NCBI RefSeq assembly: GCF_934754935.1
Contig: NZ_CAKVJB010000001.1
Span: 69,890-133,889 of the forward strand
Length of the DNA stretch: 64,000 nt
From: an uncultured Holdemanella sp.
Lineage (GTDB): Bacteria; Bacillota_I; Bacilli_A; Erysipelotrichales; Erysipelotrichaceae
Direction of reading: 5' to 3'
Shown here: in pieces, positions 23,498-32,891 of the stretch
Position numbering within the stretch: position 1 is the stretch's first letter
How the letters are laid out: the number at the start of each line of letters is the position of its first letter
Notes under the pieces: model-generated
Told to the model about the DNA's origin: nothing
Database searches by the model: none
Seen by the model: the letters and a program-made list of their open reading frames with translations, nothing else
Position numbers and translations under genes: made by a program

Positions 23498-24283
23498 ATG
23501 ACATTTATTCAGGCGTTACTAATCGGCTTGATTGCCGGCTTAACCGTTTTGGATGGAAACTGGTTAGGTGAAGCTAAATTCCGTGAACCCGTTGTTACTG
23601 GATTCTTAGTTGGTTTAGCTTTAGGAGATGTTACGAAAGGATTGAAGGTTGGTGCTGAATTACAACTTTTATGGATGGGAGCAACTGGTATTGGTCCTAC
23701 TGCTCAACTTGATATCGGTACTGGTGGAACAATTGGTGCAGCTGTTGCAATCATGACTGGCAAAGGTGCTGAAACAGCGATTCTATTTGGTGTTCCAGTC
23801 GCAGTTGTTATGCAGTTTATTAACACATTACTAATTGCTTCTTATTCTGGATTGATGCACAAAGTAGATAATGATATTGAAGCAGGTAACTTTAAATCAA
23901 TCGCATTGACTCATCATTTCTGTAACTGGGCAACATTCGCACTATATTCATTAGTTGCGTTTGTCGCAATGTATTTTGGACATGGTGTTATCCAAGCAAT
24001 CGCAGATGGACTTCCTGCATGGGCAAATGCTGGATTGAACGGTGTAGCTGCATTACTTCCTGCATTAGGATTTGCGTTATTGTTGAACATTATCTTCGAA
24101 AAAGATTTAACACCATACTTAATTATTGGATTTGTTCTTGCAGCATATGCAGGTCAGGCAATTACTATGGTTGGTATCACATTGATCGCATTCGCAATCG
24201 CAATGATCATTTATCAAATTCGCTCAAACCAACAAACTGTTGTTCAAAGTGCTTCAACTTTGGATGATGAATGGGAGGACTAA
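23498..24283 (+). CDS. PTS mannose/sorbose-family EIIC (second system)
   Basis: 261-aa polytopic membrane subunit. NWLGEAKFREPVVTGFLVGL and GIGPTAQLDIGTGGTIGAAV are typical of EIIC-Man/Sor. First gene of a seven-gene operon (IIC-IID-IIB-SIS-HAD-IIA-SIS) under the GntR-type operators. Strong AAGGAGGAG ribosome site. Confidence 0.92.
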   Translation: MTFIQALLIGLIAGLTVLDGNWLGEAKFREPVVTGFLVGLALGDVTKGLKVGAELQLLWMGATGIGPTAQLDIGTGGTIGAAVAIMTGKGAETAILFGVPVAVVMQFINTLLIASYSGLMHKVDNDIEAGNFKSIALTHHFCNWATFALYSLVAFVAMYFGHGVIQAIADGLPAWANAGLNGVAALLPALGFALLLNIIFEKDLTPYLIIGFVLAAYAGQAITMVGITLIAFAIAMIIYQIRSNQQTVVQSASTLDDEWED

Positions 24284-24286
24284 AAC

Positions 24287-25123
24287 ATGGCTAAAAATGA
24301 TGTAATTAGTGTTGAAAACAATATAACAAAAAAAGATTTTAGAAAAGTATTCTGGAGATCATTTACTTTACTTGGATCATTCAACTATGAAAAGATGGAA
24401 GGTCTAGGCTATCTATATGCTATTGAGCACATTTTAAAGAAAATTTATAAAGATGATGAAGAAGGCTTAAAACAAGCTATGCTACGTGAAAGTGCAGCTT
24501 TCAATATGACAATTGCACCAGCACCATTCGTTATGGGAATTTCCATTGCGATGGAAGAAAGCGTTAAGCGTGATCCTAATTTTGATCCAGCGTCAATCAA
24601 TGCGATCAAAGTCAGTTTAATGGGTCCATTAAGTGGTATTGGTGATACATTCTTCTGGGGTATCTTTAGAATCTTGGCTTGTTCATTATCTATTGGTTTT
24701 GCGAAAGCAGGAAATCCAATTGCTCCATTTATTTTATTGATTCTATTTAATATTCCAACATTCTTAACTCGTTATTATGGATTAAAGATTGGATATACAA
24801 GTGGAAACCAATTGTTGATTGACTTAGAAAAATCAGGAAAAATGCAATTATTTACATATTGTGCTGGCATTCTTGGTGTGGCTGCCATTGGTTGTATGAT
24901 CGCAAGTTGGGTAACAGTTTCATGTCCTTTAGAATTCACAATTTCAGGAAACAAAATTGTGATTCAAGAATATTTAGATCAAATTATGCCTAAGTTATTG
25001 CCTTTAGCTGCAACATTAGGTATTTATTCAGCAATTAAAAAGAATATTAAAATCACAAAGATTATTTCAGCAATCGTAGTGATTGGATTTGTATTAGGTG
25101 TATTCGGCATTATTGCCCTATAG
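24287..25123 (+). CDS. PTS mannose/sorbose-family EIID (second system)
   Basis: 278-aa membrane subunit. FWRSFTLLGSFNYEKMEGLG and MGPLSGIGDTFFWG match the EIID signature. It starts 3 bases after the EIIC stop, behind GGGAGGAC. The hydrophobic C-terminal third has the expected helices. Confidence 0.92.
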   Translation: MAKNDVISVENNITKKDFRKVFWRSFTLLGSFNYEKMEGLGYLYAIEHILKKIYKDDEEGLKQAMLRESAAFNMTIAPAPFVMGISIAMEESVKRDPNFDPASINAIKVSLMGPLSGIGDTFFWGIFRILACSLSIGFAKAGNPIAPFILLILFNIPTFLTRYYGLKIGYTSGNQLLIDLEKSGKMQLFTYCAGILGVAAIGCMIASWVTVSCPLEFTISGNKIVIQEYLDQIMPKLLPLAATLGIYSAIKKNIKITKIISAIVVIGFVLGVFGIIAL

Positions 25124-25132
25124 GAGGTTGTT

Positions 25133-25606
25133 ATGGCTATAGTAGAAGTACGTGTAGACGATCGTTTGATTCATGGTCAAGTTTGTGGTTATTGGATCCC
25201 ACAGTTTGATGTGCAACGAATTTTGATTGTCGATAATGAAATTGTGAACGATGAAAATCGTAAAGTATCTTTGAAATTTGGTACTCCACCAAGATGTAAA
25301 TTGTCAATTTTTGATTCAAAGAAAGCTGCAGAAAAACTGCTTCGTAAGATTGATGAAGGAATTCGTGTTATGATTTTAGTTCGTTCACCAGAGCCACTAG
25401 CTGAAATGTTAGATTATGGCTATACGTTTGATCATGTTACTGTAGGTAATATGTCTACAAAAGATGGCGCTAAACAGATTCGTAACAATATGTTCGTAGA
25501 TGAAAAAGAGGCAGCTGCCTTCAAGAAAATCAAAGAACACAATATTCCAATGTATTATCAAATTACACCAAATGTCTCAAAAGATGACATTTCAAAAGAG
25601 TTTTAA
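25133..25606 (+). CDS. PTS mannose/sorbose-family EIIB (second system)
   Basis: 157-aa cytoplasmic EIIB. VDDRLIHGQVCGYW carries the phosphorylated H14. TVGNMSTKDGAKQI is also typical. AGGAGG precedes the ATG. Its EIIA partner is encoded downstream at 27331 within the same operon, split off by SIS and HAD genes. Confidence 0.92.
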   Translation: MAIVEVRVDDRLIHGQVCGYWIPQFDVQRILIVDNEIVNDENRKVSLKFGTPPRCKLSIFDSKKAAEKLLRKIDEGIRVMILVRSPEPLAEMLDYGYTFDHVTVGNMSTKDGAKQIRNNMFVDEKEAAAFKKIKEHNIPMYYQITPNVSKDDISKEF

Positions 25607-25619
25607 GGAGGATTCGATT

Positions 25620-26705
25620 ATGGCAGAGCCAACAGTATTAGGATATATCAAGGAACAACCAGAAAGATTAAAATATGTTTTCGAAAATAAAGATGTTTTT
25701 GTGAAACCATTTGTAGATGTATTCACAAAAAATAATATTAAGAAAGTGATCTTCTTTGGATCAGGTACATCTTATAATGTATCTATTTTAGGAACTTATT
25801 ATTTCAAACATCTAGTAGGAATTGATGCAGAATATCAATATCCAACTGTATTTAAAAATTATGAAAAAGCAGATTGGTCAGGATTATTAAAGAAGGATGA
25901 AATTCTATATGTTGGTATTTCTCAATCTGGAACATCCATTTCAACTTGCGAAGTTATGAAATATGCGCAACAAGAAGGTTATCATACTTTGGCAATCACT
26001 GGAGATTTAAATAGTGAAATCACAAAATATGTTGATACAAAAGTACATCTTTTAGTTGGAGATGAATTAACTCCACCAGAAACAAAAGGATATACAACAT
26101 CTGTTATTTCTGTATACTTATGGGCTGTTGAATGTGCTCATGTAACTGGTAAGATGAGTGATGCTGAATATGAAAAAGCTTTAGATGAAACTCAAAAATT
26201 AGTAGATCAATTCCAAACTGTAGTCGAAGAAAGTGAAGCTTGGTACGATCGTAACCGCACAACTATTGTAAATAGTGATCGTTTATATTTCTTAGGTTAT
26301 GGTATTGATTTCGCAACCGCTATTGAAGCTCAATTAAAAGTTGGAGAAATGTTAAGACTTCCTGCATTGGGATATGAAATTGAAGAATATTCTCATGGTC
26401 CTACAATGGCGATTTCTAAAAAACAAACCATTTGTATTATTGGAAGTGATGAAGCTGAATTTGAACACAGTGTAGATTTCAGTAAATCCTTTAAAAAATA
26501 TACAGACCGTGTTCACTTTATCACATGCAAAGATTTAGGAAACGATCCTAGAGATTGTGTGTTCTCTGTTAAGACAAACAAATATTTGGCTCCATTGATG
26601 TTTACAGTTCCATTCCAATTTGTTGCCGCAAAAGGTGCAAAGGATATTGGTATTGATACAGCTATCAACCCATTTGACGAAAATTTAGCTCACTACAAAG
26701 ACTAA
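25620..26705 (+). CDS. SIS-domain deglycase/deaminase-like enzyme (FrlB/GfrF type)
   Basis: 361-aa cytoplasmic enzyme with two SIS folds. The first has FFGSGTSYNVSI and GISQSGTSIST, the second ends with IEEYSHGPTMAIS, whose Glu and His are the catalytic pair in GlmS- and FrlB-like enzymes. It probably isomerises or hydrolyses a 6-phosphorylated amino sugar or Amadori compound taken up by the adjoining PTS. The ATG at 25620 follows AAGGAGGATTCG; an upstream in-frame ATG at 25500 lies inside the EIIB gene and has no ribosome site. Its stop overlaps the next ATG (TAATG). Confidence 0.85.
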   Translation: MAEPTVLGYIKEQPERLKYVFENKDVFVKPFVDVFTKNNIKKVIFFGSGTSYNVSILGTYYFKHLVGIDAEYQYPTVFKNYEKADWSGLLKKDEILYVGISQSGTSISTCEVMKYAQQEGYHTLAITGDLNSEITKYVDTKVHLLVGDELTPPETKGYTTSVISVYLWAVECAHVTGKMSDAEYEKALDETQKLVDQFQTVVEESEAWYDRNRTTIVNSDRLYFLGYGIDFATAIEAQLKVGEMLRLPALGYEIEEYSHGPTMAISKKQTICIIGSDEAEFEHSVDFSKSFKKYTDRVHFITCKDLGNDPRDCVFSVKTNKYLAPLMFTVPFQFVAAKGAKDIGIDTAINPFDENLAHYKD

Positions 26706-27337
26706 TGAAAGCTATTATTTTTGATATGGATGGTGTCCTAATAAATAGTGAAGTGAAGTATCAAGAATTATTCATGCAGTTTTTTAAAGAAAGAGGAGTT
26801 TTCGTTGAAAAAGAAGAACTTCTCTTTCTTGTTGGTAGTTCTAGAAAAATGGAAGATGCGTTTATCGCAAATCGATTAAATGTGAGTGTTGAAAGGGCAA
26901 AGTGTTTAAAGGAAACTTTTTTTGAAAATCAAAATGTGGATTACTTAAAAATACGTATGCCTTATGTGATGGAATTGCTTGAATATTTAAAAAATAAAGA
27001 TGTTACGATGGCGCTTGCTTCATCTTCTCCAATGGAAAATATTGTGGATGTTTTAAAACAATGTGAGATTGAAACCTATTTTAAATATATTGTGAGTGGA
27101 GAAAATTTTAAAAGGACAAAGCCAGATCCAGAAATTTATGAATATACGAGTAAACAATTGGGTGTTTCTAAAGATGAAATATGGGTTGTAGAAGATTCTG
27201 AATATGGTATCGAGGCTGCAAAAAATGCAGGCTTAAAAGTTATAGGGTTATACAATAGAGAACTTTATCAAGATTTGACAGACGCAAATTTAATTATAAG
27301 TTCACTAAAACAGATTATGGAGGAAGATATATGGTAG
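26705..27337 (+). CDS. HAD hydrolase, beta-phosphoglucomutase-like
   Basis: 210-aa HAD protein with the C1 cap. FDMDGVLINSE is motif I, ALASSS is motif II, KRTKPDPEIY is motif III and VVEDSEYGIEAAKNAG is motif IV. It is likely a sugar-phosphate phosphatase or phosphomutase acting on a product of the SIS enzymes. It is coupled on both sides: TAATG upstream and a 7-base overlap with EIIA downstream. Confidence 0.87.
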   Translation: MKAIIFDMDGVLINSEVKYQELFMQFFKERGVFVEKEELLFLVGSSRKMEDAFIANRLNVSVERAKCLKETFFENQNVDYLKIRMPYVMELLEYLKNKDVTMALASSSPMENIVDVLKQCEIETYFKYIVSGENFKRTKPDPEIYEYTSKQLGVSKDEIWVVEDSEYGIEAAKNAGLKVIGLYNRELYQDLTDANLIISSLKQIMEEDIW

Positions 27338-27756
27338 GAATTCTTATTACAGGTCATGGTCATTTTGCCAGTGGCATTGCTTCAAGTGTAGAGTTGATCA
27401 TGCAAAGTCTAGAAGGGGTAGAAGTTGTTGATTTTCCGCAAGGAGATACGGCAACGGAATTGAAAGAAAATATACATAGCGCATTGAGTAAATTTGATGA
27501 TGAAATTGTTGTATTTGCGGATTTACTAAGTGGATCTCCATTTAATACGGCTGTTATGGAAGCTTTAGAGAATGATAAGATTCAAGTTGTCTATGGCACA
27601 AATTTAGGTATGTTGATTGAATGTATCATGATGCGTAATATGGGTTCAAGTGCGATTGAAATCGCAAATAAGGCTTGTGAAGTTGGCCAAACTCAAATTG
27701 GTAAATTTGAAAAACAACTAGAATCTGATGATGATGCATCAGAAGAGGAGTGGTAA
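27331..27756 (+). CDS. PTS mannose/sorbose-family EIIA (second system)
   Basis: 141-aa EIIA. ITGHGHFASGIASS includes the phosphoacceptor H9. ADLLSGSPFNTAV is the second family signature. It completes the second full PTS. The start follows GGAGGAAGAT and overlaps the HAD gene. Confidence 0.92.
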   Translation: MVGILITGHGHFASGIASSVELIMQSLEGVEVVDFPQGDTATELKENIHSALSKFDDEIVVFADLLSGSPFNTAVMEALENDKIQVVYGTNLGMLIECIMMRNMGSSAIEIANKACEVGQTQIGKFEKQLESDDDASEEEW

Positions 27757-27757
27757 A

Positions 27758-28822
27758 ATGACTCGAAGCATAATGTGGCAGTATATAGAAGAAGAACCTA
27801 CATATTTGTTGAATATCTTAAACAATCCAGAAAATAAAGATGTTATTCAAAAAGTAAAGGATTTTGATACCATCTATATATGTGCACATGGAAGTTCTTA
27901 TAATGCAGCTACTTCGGTTGCTGGTTTTATAAGTGATATGGCTCATGTTCGTGTATATGTATATACACCTAGTAATTTTAAGCACAATGCTAAATCTATT
28001 CATTATGAAAATAAAGAGAAGACATTGGTGATTGGAATTAGTGAAACAGGTACGAGCCGAGGTGTTTTAGAAGTTCTAGAACAAATGAAAGATAAAGGCT
28101 TTACACTTCTAACACTGACAAATGTAAAAGATTCTCCAATGGATACATTAGGAGATCATACATTGTATTATCATTGTGATGAAGAAGATAGTAATGCCAA
28201 GACAAAAGGATATAGTTGTACTTTATTATTGTTGATGTTGATTGGTATATATTCAGGATATTTCAAGGGATTTGTTTCTGAAAACGAAATAGAGAAATAT
28301 TTTGAAGAGTTAAAGAATGAAATCAAGAATCTTGAATCATTAATGGATAGTTTTGTAGCTTGGCTTAAAGATGCAAGCTATGGAAAAGATATGAAAGATA
28401 TCTATGTGATTGGTGATGGAATGCAATTTGGTTCTTGTTTAGAAGGTCAGCTTAAACTAATGGAAACAATGTGTATGCCAACTATGTTTAATGATATCTT
28501 AGAATTTTCACATGGGATGCATAGATCTTTAAATACATCTTCACACGTATTGTTGTTGGATGATGGTACGGAAAAGGAATTGATGTATAAAACGTATGAA
28601 TATCTAAAATCTAAACAAATTCCAGTCTTATTGATCACAAATCAAAGTTATGCATATGATGATTATATTTATCCTGTTGATTTATATCATGTGGATCATT
28701 CAATATTTTCTATCATTTACTTAATTCAAATTATATCTGTATTTGTACCTGAACTGCATGGTTTGGATCCAAATCGTGATGCGAATAATGACTATACAGA
28801 TTTTGTGAATACTAGAGTATAA
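27758..28822 (+). CDS. Second SIS-domain deglycase-like enzyme of the PTS operon
   Basis: 354-aa double-SIS protein. HGSSYNAATSVAG and GISETGTSRG form the first sugar-phosphate site, and DILEFSHGMHRSLN near residue 245 is the Glu/His region. The frame starts at 27758, 2 bases after the EIIA stop. Having two SIS enzymes with one mannose-family PTS parallels the gfr operon (glucoselysine and fructoselysine 6-phosphate deglycases GfrE and GfrF), so an Amadori-product role is a reasonable hypothesis; amino-sugar use is the alternative. Confidence 0.83.
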   Translation: MTRSIMWQYIEEEPTYLLNILNNPENKDVIQKVKDFDTIYICAHGSSYNAATSVAGFISDMAHVRVYVYTPSNFKHNAKSIHYENKEKTLVIGISETGTSRGVLEVLEQMKDKGFTLLTLTNVKDSPMDTLGDHTLYYHCDEEDSNAKTKGYSCTLLLLMLIGIYSGYFKGFVSENEIEKYFEELKNEIKNLESLMDSFVAWLKDASYGKDMKDIYVIGDGMQFGSCLEGQLKLMETMCMPTMFNDILEFSHGMHRSLNTSSHVLLLDDGTEKELMYKTYEYLKSKQIPVLLITNQSYAYDDYIYPVDLYHVDHSIFSIIYLIQIISVFVPELHGLDPNRDANNDYTDFVNTRV

Positions 28823-28828
28823 TTAAAA

Positions 28829-28850
28829 GAAAGCCCAGATGGGCTTTTCG
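28829..28850 (+). terminator. Intrinsic terminator of second PTS operon
   Basis: AAAGCCC (28830-28836), a 4-nt loop and GGGCTTT (28841-28847). Confidence 0.75.
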
Positions 28851-28869
28851 TATATAGGGGAGGATGCAC

Positions 28870-29523
28870 ATGTTAGAGTTAGTTGTTTTTGATGTGGATG
28901 GGTTGATGTTAGATACTGAAAGCGTATGGAAAGAAGCTTTTGACAAGGCAGGAGATAAGTATGGTATTCAAAATATGGGTTCTACTTTATTTCCAAAATT
29001 GATTGGTAAAAGTGGTAGAGATGAAAAAGAAGTGTTAGATCGATATTTATCTCAAGACATTCAAGAATTAGTGATCAAAGAATGGGAACGTATTGGATTT
29101 GGTATGTTGGAAAAGGAAGTGCCAGTAAAGCCAGGCTTAAATGAAATACTAGATTTTTTGGATGCACATCATATTAAAAAGGCTGTCGCAACAACGACAA
29201 GAAGAGAGCTTACTGAAGAAAGATTAAAACGAGTTGGCGTATATGATCGTTTTGATTATGTATTATGTGGGGATGAAGTCATAAATCGTAAGCCAGATCC
29301 AGAAATTTATTTGAGTGTTTTAAAGAAAATGAATACAGACGCAAAAAATGCTCTAGTCTTAGAGGATAGTGTAGTTGGGGTTGAGGCTGCTTATAGAGCA
29401 GGTATTGATTGTATTCAAGTGCCAGATATCATTGCACCTACAGATGTACAAAAGAAGCAGACGATTTATACTGCGAAAGATTTAATGGAAGCTAGAGATT
29501 ATATTAAAGAGAACAGGATATAA
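28870..29523 (+). CDS. HAD hydrolase, beta-phosphoglucomutase-like
   Basis: 217 aa. FDVDGLMLDTES is motif I; AVATTT, NRKPDPEIY and VLEDSVVGVEAAYRAG are motifs II-IV. It is a probable phosphatase of sugar phosphates. Two ATGs are possible: 28864 abuts the ribosome site GGGGAGG, whereas 28870 is 6 bases away and is preferred. It sits just after the PTS terminator and one base before the MATE gene, forming a two-gene unit with it. Confidence 0.87.
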   Translation: MLELVVFDVDGLMLDTESVWKEAFDKAGDKYGIQNMGSTLFPKLIGKSGRDEKEVLDRYLSQDIQELVIKEWERIGFGMLEKEVPVKPGLNEILDFLDAHHIKKAVATTTRRELTEERLKRVGVYDRFDYVLCGDEVINRKPDPEIYLSVLKKMNTDAKNALVLEDSVVGVEAAYRAGIDCIQVPDIIAPTDVQKKQTIYTAKDLMEARDYIKENRI

Positions 29524-29524
29524 A

Positions 29525-30874
29525 ATGCGTCAAAATGATTTTGAAAATGCACCCATGATAAAATTGGTCATGGGTTTAGCTATACCGAGCATGATTGCTC
29601 AATTAGTCAATATTTTATATTCCATTGTCGATCGTATGTTTGTAGGACAAATTGAAGAAGTAGGAAATTTATGCTTGGCAGCCGTTGGAATATGTGGGCC
29701 AATCGTTACTTTATTATCAAGTTTTGGAACTCTTGTTGGAATTGGTGGTTCCATTTGGCTATCGATGTGTTTGGGTCAAAAGAATGAGAAAAGGGCCAGT
29801 CAAATTTTATATAACAGTTTTGTGATGTTGGTTGTTCTTTCTATTTGTTTAACACTTGGATTCATTCTTTTAAAACACAATCTGATCTATTGGTTTGGAG
29901 GCAGTGATGCCCTATATCCTTATGCCAATACTTATTTAACAATCTATACATTAGGAACTTTCTTTGCCCTTATGTCAATTGGATTGAACTATTTTATTAC
30001 AGGACAAGGCTATGCTACGATTGCGATGTTAAGTGTATGTATTGGTGCCATCACAAATATTATTTTTGATTTTATTTTGATTCGAACACTAAAGATTGGT
30101 GTTGCAGGAGCTGCCATTGGTACGGTTGTAGCACAGTTTTTATCTTGTATGTTTGTGCTTTGTTTTTTAAGATTTAAAACAAAGATCAAATTGAAAAAAG
30201 AAGAACTTTCTATAGATAAGATGAAGCATATAGTAAAACTTGGATTTTCACCATTTTTGATTCTTGCGACGGATTCTGTCATTTTAATTGTGATGAATAT
30301 GATGCTTCAAAAGTATGGTGGAAATATGGGTGATGTTTATATTTCAGCTATTACTGTAGCCCAAAGTTATTTCTTATTGATTACAGGTCCACTTTTAGGT
30401 ATTAGTTCAGGAACACAGCCAATATATGCGTATCATTTTGGTGCGAAAAATTTAAAGAAAATCAAAGAAGCTTTTAAAATCATTATTTCATTTGCGTTTT
30501 TATTCTGTCTTGTCATGTTCATTATTTCAATGTGCTACTCAAATGTATTTGTATCTATGTTTACAAGTGATGTCATGACTATGCCAATTGCAGATAGAGC
30601 CATTAAAATCTTCTGTTTAGGTATATTAATGATGTCTATTCAATATGTTTTAGTGGATGGAATTACAGGATTATCGAATGTAAAACTATCTTTGTTTTTA
30701 TCATTAAATCGTAAGATGATGTATTTAGGTTGTACATGTTTATTGCCTGCATTTTTAGGGGTTTCTAATATTTTCTATGCACAACCAATAGCCGATATTT
30801 ATGCGAGTATTGTAACTGCCATTTGTTTTATAAAAATCATACCTTCTTATTTAAAAAGTCATGGTGTGAAGTAA
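29525..30874 (+). CDS. MATE family efflux transporter (second)
   Basis: 449-aa 12-helix exporter. GLAIPSMIAQLVNILYSIVD at the N-terminus and LGFSPFLILATDS at the start of the second half fit the MATE family. It is only distantly related to the MATE protein at 6303. It follows the HAD gene by one base, so the two are probably cotranslated. The exported compound is unknown. Confidence 0.9.
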   Translation: MRQNDFENAPMIKLVMGLAIPSMIAQLVNILYSIVDRMFVGQIEEVGNLCLAAVGICGPIVTLLSSFGTLVGIGGSIWLSMCLGQKNEKRASQILYNSFVMLVVLSICLTLGFILLKHNLIYWFGGSDALYPYANTYLTIYTLGTFFALMSIGLNYFITGQGYATIAMLSVCIGAITNIIFDFILIRTLKIGVAGAAIGTVVAQFLSCMFVLCFLRFKTKIKLKKEELSIDKMKHIVKLGFSPFLILATDSVILIVMNMMLQKYGGNMGDVYISAITVAQSYFLLITGPLLGISSGTQPIYAYHFGAKNLKKIKEAFKIIISFAFLFCLVMFIISMCYSNVFVSMFTSDVMTMPIADRAIKIFCLGILMMSIQYVLVDGITGLSNVKLSLFLSLNRKMMYLGCTCLLPAFLGVSNIFYAQPIADIYASIVTAICFIKIIPSYLKSHGVK

Positions 30875-30876
30875 GG

Positions 30877-30904
30877 CGAGATGAAGCAACATCTCGTTTT
30901 TTTT
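30877..30904 (+). terminator. Intrinsic terminator after MATE gene
   Basis: CGAGATG (30877-30883) pairs with CATCTCG (30890-30896), followed by eight T. Confidence 0.85.
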
Positions 30905-30922
30905 AATACTACAGCCATTTTC

Positions 30923-30931
30923 TGATATAAT
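30923..30931 (+). promoter_or_regulatory. Extended -10 promoter
   Basis: TGATATAAT is an extended -10 (TGn-TATAAT). The -35 region is poor. The start codon of the next gene lies 22 bases downstream. Confidence 0.6.
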
Positions 30932-30952
30932 AGGGGCATAGGAGGATTTTGT

Positions 30953-32533
30953 ATGGCTATATTTCTAAATCCAAATAATGCGAATTTTAATGAAGCAGTC
31001 CATTCAAAAATATATGTGGATAAAACAGGCTTGATTGAATATACAAATAGTGTGATTTCAACCACAGCTAAATTCATTTGTAATTCAAGACCTAGACGTT
31101 TTGGAAAATCCATGACTGCGGATATGCTTTGTGCCTATTATTCAAAGGGATGTGATTCTAGAGAATTATTTCAGCCATATACGATTTCTTCATGTTCTAC
31201 ATTTGAAAAGTATCTTAATCAATATGATGTCATTCATATTGATGTACAGTGGTGTAAAGACCAAGTTGAAAATATAAATGAAATTGTCAATTATATCAAA
31301 GAGAGTTGTATGCATGAATTACAGAATGAATATTCCGATATTGATTATACTGGAATTATTTCTTTGTCTGGAACACTTTCTAAAATTAATGATGAAACGG
31401 GACATCGCTTTGTGGTAATTATTGACGAGTGGGATGTATTGATTCGTGATAATGCGAATAATAAAAAACTTCAAGAAGAATATATTGATTTTTTGAAAGG
31501 ATTATTTAAAGGATCACAACCTTCTCGCTATATCGCATTAGCGTATTTAACGGGGATTTTACCAATCAAAAGAACGATGACGCAATCGGCATTAAATAAT
31601 TTTGATGAATATACAATGTTGAATCCGGGTCCATTGGCTTCTTTCATAGGATTTACAGAAGAGGAAGTCAAAAGATTAAGTGATACATACAACATAGATT
31701 TTAATCGAATCAAAAAATGGTATGATGGATATTACTTAAATCATCAGCATGTATATAATCCGAAAGCTGTTGTTAGTTTGTTTACATTAGGTGTGTTTCA
31801 AAGTTATTGGGCACAGACAAGTAGTTACGAATCCATAAATAGTTTGATTCAAATGAATTTTGATGGTTTAAAAGAAGCTGTTTTAGAAATGTTAAGTGGA
31901 AATGAAGTGAAGATGCAGACAACGTCTTTTCAAAATGATATGGTTTCATTTAAAAATAAGAATGATGTGTTAACGGCATTGGTTCATTTAGGATATCTTG
32001 GATACAACCAAACATATAAGACAGTATTTATTCCAAATGAAGAGATTCGACAAGAATTTGTGAATTCTGTTTCTGAAGATAAATGGAATGATTTGATTCA
32101 ATTTGAAAAAGAATCAGATACCATTTTAGAAGCGACTTGGGATATGGATACGGAAGTTGTAGCTAAACAAATGGAAAAGATTCATAATACGTATGCTTCT
32201 AATATTGTGTATCATAATGAAAATAGTTTGAGTAGTGTTTTAACACTTGCATATTTATCAACTTTGAAATATTATTTTAAACCAATACGTGAATTACCAA
32301 CAGGAAGAGGATTTGCGGATTTTGTATATATTCCAAAACCAGAATATAAAGATTATTATCCAGCCTTATTGGTGGAACTAAAATGGAATCATAATGTGCA
32401 AAGTGCATTAGATCAAATCAAGGAAAAAGTATATCCTCAATCGATTCAAGAATATACGAATAACTTGTTGTTAGTGGGGATTGCTTATGATCCTAAGACA
32501 AAAGAACATTGTTGCAAAATAGAAAAGTTTTAA
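30953..32533 (+). CDS. AAA-ATPase-like protein with PDDEXK_9 nuclease domain
   Basis: 526 aa. N-terminal AAA-ATPase_like domain (PF09820): YVDKTGLIEY, the modified Walker A RPRRFGKS and Walker B VVIIDEWD. The C-terminal PDDEXK_9 domain (PF08011) shows GRGFADFVYI, then ALLVELKWN, a D...ExK nuclease pattern. These proteins are abundant, highly paralogous and of unknown function in gut anaerobes. It has its own promoter and an AGGAGG ribosome site. The gene after it starts about 25 bases downstream. Confidence 0.88.
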   Translation: MAIFLNPNNANFNEAVHSKIYVDKTGLIEYTNSVISTTAKFICNSRPRRFGKSMTADMLCAYYSKGCDSRELFQPYTISSCSTFEKYLNQYDVIHIDVQWCKDQVENINEIVNYIKESCMHELQNEYSDIDYTGIISLSGTLSKINDETGHRFVVIIDEWDVLIRDNANNKKLQEEYIDFLKGLFKGSQPSRYIALAYLTGILPIKRTMTQSALNNFDEYTMLNPGPLASFIGFTEEEVKRLSDTYNIDFNRIKKWYDGYYLNHQHVYNPKAVVSLFTLGVFQSYWAQTSSYESINSLIQMNFDGLKEAVLEMLSGNEVKMQTTSFQNDMVSFKNKNDVLTALVHLGYLGYNQTYKTVFIPNEEIRQEFVNSVSEDKWNDLIQFEKESDTILEATWDMDTEVVAKQMEKIHNTYASNIVYHNENSLSSVLTLAYLSTLKYYFKPIRELPTGRGFADFVYIPKPEYKDYYPALLVELKWNHNVQSALDQIKEKVYPQSIQEYTNNLLLVGIAYDPKTKEHCCKIEKF

Positions 32534-32557
32534 TGGAATTAAGAATAGGTGATGATT

Positions 32558-32860
32558 ATGTTTTTTAAGAAAGAGAAAAAGATGAATGTTCCAGATTTAT
32601 GGAATTTTATGACATCTTTAAATAAAAAGGATAAGGCTTTATTTGAAGAACTATTAGATAATGATAATGAGCCTTTGGAATATAAGGGGGATGTCAAACA
32701 GGGTGGTTTATTAAAGAATAAGAAGATGATTGAAAGAAGGGTCATTGAAAAAGAAGAGGATGGAAGATTGCGTGATTATACGCAATATCGTATTCAGCCA
32801 GATGTATATGAAGTATTAAAATCTTCTTATGATCAATTCTATTCAATTATTGGTGATTAA
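32558..32860 (+). CDS. Small hypothetical protein
   Basis: 100-aa charged protein with no signal peptide or membrane segment and no family that I recognise. It reads MFFKKEKKMNVPDLWNFM, then an acidic middle (EELLDNDNEPLEY) and a basic Lys/Arg/Glu stretch. Codon use matches its neighbours and a good AGGTGA lies 5 bases before the ATG at 32558 (in-frame GTG at 32549 and ATG at 32552 are worse spaced). Ends in a clear terminator, so it is probably real and cotranscribed with the AAA protein. Confidence 0.6.
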   Translation: MFFKKEKKMNVPDLWNFMTSLNKKDKALFEELLDNDNEPLEYKGDVKQGGLLKNKKMIERRVIEKEEDGRLRDYTQYRIQPDVYEVLKSSYDQFYSIIGD

Positions 32861-32884
32861 GCTTGTAGAAATACAGGCTTTTTT
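32859..32884 (+). terminator. Intrinsic terminator
   Basis: AAGCTTGTA (32859-32867), GAAA-type loop, TACAGGCTT (32872-32880), then T tract. Confidence 0.8.
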
Positions 32885-32891
32885 CTTTATA

